From JBKPCD01 sp046727175 (GTDB taxonomy: Bacteria; Acidobacteriota; Vicinamibacteria; Vicinamibacterales; 2-12-FULL-66-21): DNA of 16,374 nt. Where the stretch lies: positions 1 to 16,374 of the forward strand of contig JBKPCD010000283.1 in the NCBI GenBank assembly GCA_046727175.1, read 5' to 3'. Position numbers and translations under genes: made by a program. Positions 13,915 through 16,374 of the stretch are shown here, in pieces (the first letter of the stretch is position 1; each line of letters begins with the position of its first letter). A model generated the notes under the pieces. That model searched no databases. It worked only from the letters and a program-made list of their open reading frames with translations, and had not been told where the DNA came from.

Positions 13915-15213
13915 CTATCCGCGTGATGTGACGCCGGCGCGATCGAGCGCCGACGCGATCTCGGGATTCTCCATGAACCAGCTCCACACGCGGCCGGTGC
14001 GGAGATTCTCGGCGCTCAGCAGCGTGATGCCGAGATCGATGCCGATGACGTCGGGGTTCACCCAGCCGTTCGTCGGGTGAAACGCATCGGCAAATCCATA
14101 ACGGCCGTAGATCCTGTCGCCGAACCGTCGGTGCATCTCGCGAAGAGCGGGAACCGTGAGGTCGGGCGCGAACATGAGCGAGCCTGCCGGCGCGGCGGGC
14201 ACGACGGAACCATCAATCGCCTTGTGCCGTGGAGGGCCGCCCCACGCGACGTAACCTTTCTGGCTATCCGAGGCCGTGATTCCCCAGACGTTCTCGCGGT
14301 AACCAGGAAACTCGCTCGAGAGCGTCAGGCAGAACGTCTTGTGCGCGCGGGTTGCGGTCACGCTGTTATCGAACCAGTCGATGTGCGGTTCCTGCTGCTC
14401 GCGACGGCCGCGAAAGTCCACCCACGCGTGCGAATACTGGTGGACGAACAACGGATCGGCCGCGCTGACGTACGTGTAGCTCTGAAACGTCATCACCGGT
14501 CTCGACCACGCGCGCCACGAGCTCGCTGGAATCGCATGTGTGGGTGAACCGATGCCGAGCAGATACAGGATCATCAGCTCGCAGTAGTGATCCCAGCGGC
14601 CTTTGAGAAATCCCGACTCCGGCTTCCAGCCGTGCGACAGCACGCCCGGATCGCCTGCGAGCATCCATTGGAAGTCGACGCGCCGGTAGATCGCGTCCGC
14701 GAGGCGGACGATCTCCGCATCGCGCTCGAAGCATCGTCGCGCCGTCAGAACGCCGCCGAGCAGCAGCGCGGTGTCGATCGACGAGAGCTCGCTCTGCCAC
14801 TCGCGCGCGCCCGTCCGCAGGTTGATGAAGTGATAGAACCAGCCGTGTTCGTGCGGCATGCGTTCCGCGAAGAACTTCAGGGTCGTCCGAGTGCGCTCGA
14901 CGATGTCGGCGCGCGGCAGCCACGCGCGTTCGGCGGCGATGCACATGCCGCTCAGGCCGAATCCGACCGAAGCGATGCTGCCGATCTCGCGAGCGCGCTC
15001 GCTCGCAGGGGTGCCGTCCGTTTTGGATCGATCGCGAACGATTCCCGTGTGCGGCTCCGCCTGTTCCCAGAAGAACATGAACGATCGCCGCGACAAATCC
15101 TCCAGAAACGCATCGTCGTCGCGAGCCAGCGTCTGAAGACGTCCGCCCGCTGGAGCACAGATGGCAATCGGACCGATCACGGCAACCAGCAGGGCAATCG
15201 CGGCGCACCTCAT
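13915..15213 (-). CDS. secreted glycoamylase-family (PF10091, GH144-like) beta-glucan hydrolase
   Basis: 432 residues. The signal peptide is MRCAAIALLVAVIGPIAICA with a cut near residues 20-24. The mature protein begins with the family hallmarks FLEDLSRRSFMFFWEQAEP and GIVRDRSKTDG. Further conserved blocks are SIASVGFGLSGMCIA, SELSSIDTALLLGG (E142, D147 candidate catalytic or binding acids), YCELMILYLLGIGS (E212), FVHQYSHAWVDFRG, YVAWGGPP and GIDLGITLLSAEN. This alpha/alpha-barrel family is often called glucoamylase, but characterised bacterial members (Chitinophaga pinensis SGL, GH144) are endo-beta-1,2-glucanases. The adjacent GH3 glucosidase supports a beta-1,2-glucan role, as inference. 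ATG 15213 overlaps the GH3 stop (ATGA), so the two are coupled. The stop TAG 13915-13917 is followed directly by a hairpin. Length is normal and no residues appear to be missing. Confidence 0.88.
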   Translation of the reverse strand: MRCAAIALLVAVIGPIAICAPAGGRLQTLARDDDAFLEDLSRRSFMFFWEQAEPHTGIVRDRSKTDGTPASERAREIGSIASVGFGLSGMCIAAERAWLPRADIVERTRTTLKFFAERMPHEHGWFYHFINLRTGAREWQSELSSIDTALLLGGVLTARRCFERDAEIVRLADAIYRRVDFQWMLAGDPGVLSHGWKPESGFLKGRWDHYCELMILYLLGIGSPTHAIPASSWRAWSRPVMTFQSYTYVSAADPLFVHQYSHAWVDFRGRREQQEPHIDWFDNSVTATRAHKTFCLTLSSEFPGYRENVWGITASDSQKGYVAWGGPPRHKAIDGSVVPAAPAGSLMFAPDLTVPALREMHRRFGDRIYGRYGFADAFHPTNGWVNPDVIGIDLGITLLSAENLRTGRVWSWFMENPEIASALDRAGVTSRG

Positions 15214-16374
15214 TGCCGTACCTCGAACGACGCTGTAAGGCCACCTTCGGAGCTGTTCGACACGCGGACCTGGAACTCGCCCGGCTCGACGATCCAGCGC
15301 ATCTGCTGGTCGAAGAATCCGATCTCGGAAGGTCCAAGGGTGAACTCGACGCGGCGGTGTTCGCCAGGTTTCAACGTGACGCGCTGAAAGCCCCTCAGCT
15401 CCCGAACCGGACGCGTCACACTCGCCACGACGTCCTGAACATAGAGCTGCACGACTTCATCGCCCGCTCGTGCGCCGGAATTTGCCACGTCGACCGAAAC
15501 GGTCACCGTGCCGCTGGCGGACACTCGCGAAGGCTTCAGATGCAGATCGGTCAGTTGAAAGGTCGTGTAACTGAGTCCGAAGCCGAACGGGAACAGCGGT
15601 GTCCACGGTGCATCGAGGTACTTCGACGAGTACTTGTTCTTCGGGTCCGGTGGCCGTCCCGTGTTCTTGTGAGCGTAATAGATCGGCACCTGACCCACCT
15701 TGCGAGGAAACGTCACGGGCAGCTTGCCGCCGGGATTGACGCGGCCGAAGAGCACGTCGGCGACTGCATTGCCGCCTTCGGTTCCCGGAAACCAGGCCTC
15801 GACGATCGCGGGAGCGTGCTCGGCGAGCCATTCGACGCTCAGCGGCCGGCCGTTCAGCAGCACGACCGCGACGGGTTTGCCGGTGCCAATCACCTCTTGC
15901 GCGAGCTCGAGTTGGGCTCCTGGAAGATCGAGCGACGTGCGCGATGACGCCTCGCCGCTCATCGCGCCCGATTCGCCAACGACGAGCACGACGGCGTCAG
16001 AGGCGCTCGCCGCGCTCACGGCTCGCGCGATCCCGCTGCGGTCGGCTGCAGCCGCGTCGCCGGCCATCCGTTCGACGTCGATTTCAACCCCCGCTTCGTA
16101 TCGAACATCCGTCGTCGTCGAAACAGCCGCCTTGATCCCGTCGAGAACGCTGACTGCTTCTTCCTTCCTGCCATCACCGGTCCAGTTGCCCATCATCTCG
16201 CCGCGATTGTCCGCAAGCGGACCGATGACCGCCAGTCGCCGAATGCCGGCGTCGAGCGGAAGGACGCCGTTGTTGCGAAGAAGAACCATCGACCGCGCGG
16301 CGATCTCGCGCGCCGCAGCGCGGAACTCGGAGGTGAGCGTCGTGCTTCCCTCGCGTGCGAGATCGGCGTAAGGA
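15210..16374 (-). CDS. GH3 beta-glucosidase (BglX-like), 5' end beyond the window
   Basis: The frame enters from the right edge on the minus strand; the first readable residues are PYADLAREGSTTLTSEFRAA, so MVLLRNN at 16289 is internal, not the start. Present are the GH3 C-terminal alpha/beta domain (MVLLRNNGVLPL; AVVLVVGESGAMSGEASSRT with a candidate acid/base Glu; WFPGTEGGNAVADVLFG; GGKLPVTFPRKVGQVPIYY), the FPFGFGLSYTTF signature and the fibronectin-III-like C-terminal domain (VSVDVANSGARAGDEVVQLY; ELRGFQRVTLKPGEHRRVEF). The catalytic aspartate domain lies outside. The KYSSKYLDAP segment resembles periplasmic BglX. The stop overlaps the start of the glycanase. A two-gene unit with endo-glucanase first cutting the polymer and GH3 releasing glucose from the sophoro-oligosaccharides is a reasonable inference; other beta-linkages are possible. 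Confidence 0.92.
   Translation of the reverse strand, partial: PYADLAREGSTTLTSEFRAAAREIAARSMVLLRNNGVLPLDAGIRRLAVIGPLADNRGEMMGNWTGDGRKEEAVSVLDGIKAAVSTTTDVRYEAGVEIDVERMAGDAAAADRSGIARAVSAASASDAVVLVVGESGAMSGEASSRTSLDLPGAQLELAQEVIGTGKPVAVVLLNGRPLSVEWLAEHAPAIVEAWFPGTEGGNAVADVLFGRVNPGGKLPVTFPRKVGQVPIYYAHKNTGRPPDPKNKYSSKYLDAPWTPLFPFGFGLSYTTFQLTDLHLKPSRVSASGTVTVSVDVANSGARAGDEVVQLYVQDVVASVTRPVRELRGFQRVTLKPGEHRRVEFTLGPSEIGFFDQQMRWIVEPGEFQVRVSNSSEGGLTASFEVRQ

Overview
The window looks like a chromosomal segment from a high-GC bacterium of the phylum Acidobacteriota, most likely a soil Vicinamibacteria-type lineage. That placement is inference from gene content. The main clues are two back-to-back ADOP-type (acidobacterial duplicated orphan permease) genes behind a PadR regulator, a PEP-CTERM exported protein, a secreted TPR protein with a Sec signal, and high GC throughout. 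I see no tRNA, rRNA, CRISPR array, integrase or insertion sequence.

Plus strand, 1-3560: the 3' part of an SPFH/band-7 (paraslipin-like) membrane protein is followed 7 bp later by a secreted amidohydrolase. A ThDP-dependent enzyme of the acetolactate-synthase superfamily comes next. Minus strand, 3587-5223: a small overlapping pair (a MNT/AbiEii-like nucleotidyltransferase and a 52-residue basic protein too short for routine ORF calling) resembles a toxin-antitoxin or two-gene accessory unit. An alpha/beta hydrolase lies upstream of it. Minus strand, 5308-7867: a 542-residue secreted TPR protein, then a stretch with what looks like a decayed tail of another ADOP permease, then a PEP-CTERM protein. 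Minus strand, 8106-13729: a PadR-ADOP-ADOP operon (ATGA overlap, then a 3-bp gap) with its promoter embedded in an 18-bp-arm palindrome. Minus strand, 13915-16374: a GH3 glucosidase (cut by the window edge) overlaps by ATGA a secreted PF10091/GH144-like glycanase. This pair is a plausible beta-1,2-glucan (sophoro-oligosaccharide) utilisation unit.

Signals between the genes are as informative as the genes. Hairpins with TGAA or TTCA loops occur at two separate loci, each just 3' of a minus-strand gene, and look like one REP/BIME-type repeat family. Three genes without a Shine-Dalgarno have a TANNNT hexamer 7 or 9 bases before the start codon, which suggests leaderless transcripts. No complete novel defence or biosynthetic system is evident. 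The most under-described pieces are the nucleotidyltransferase/52-residue pair, the hairpin repeats and the PadR palindrome-promoter.
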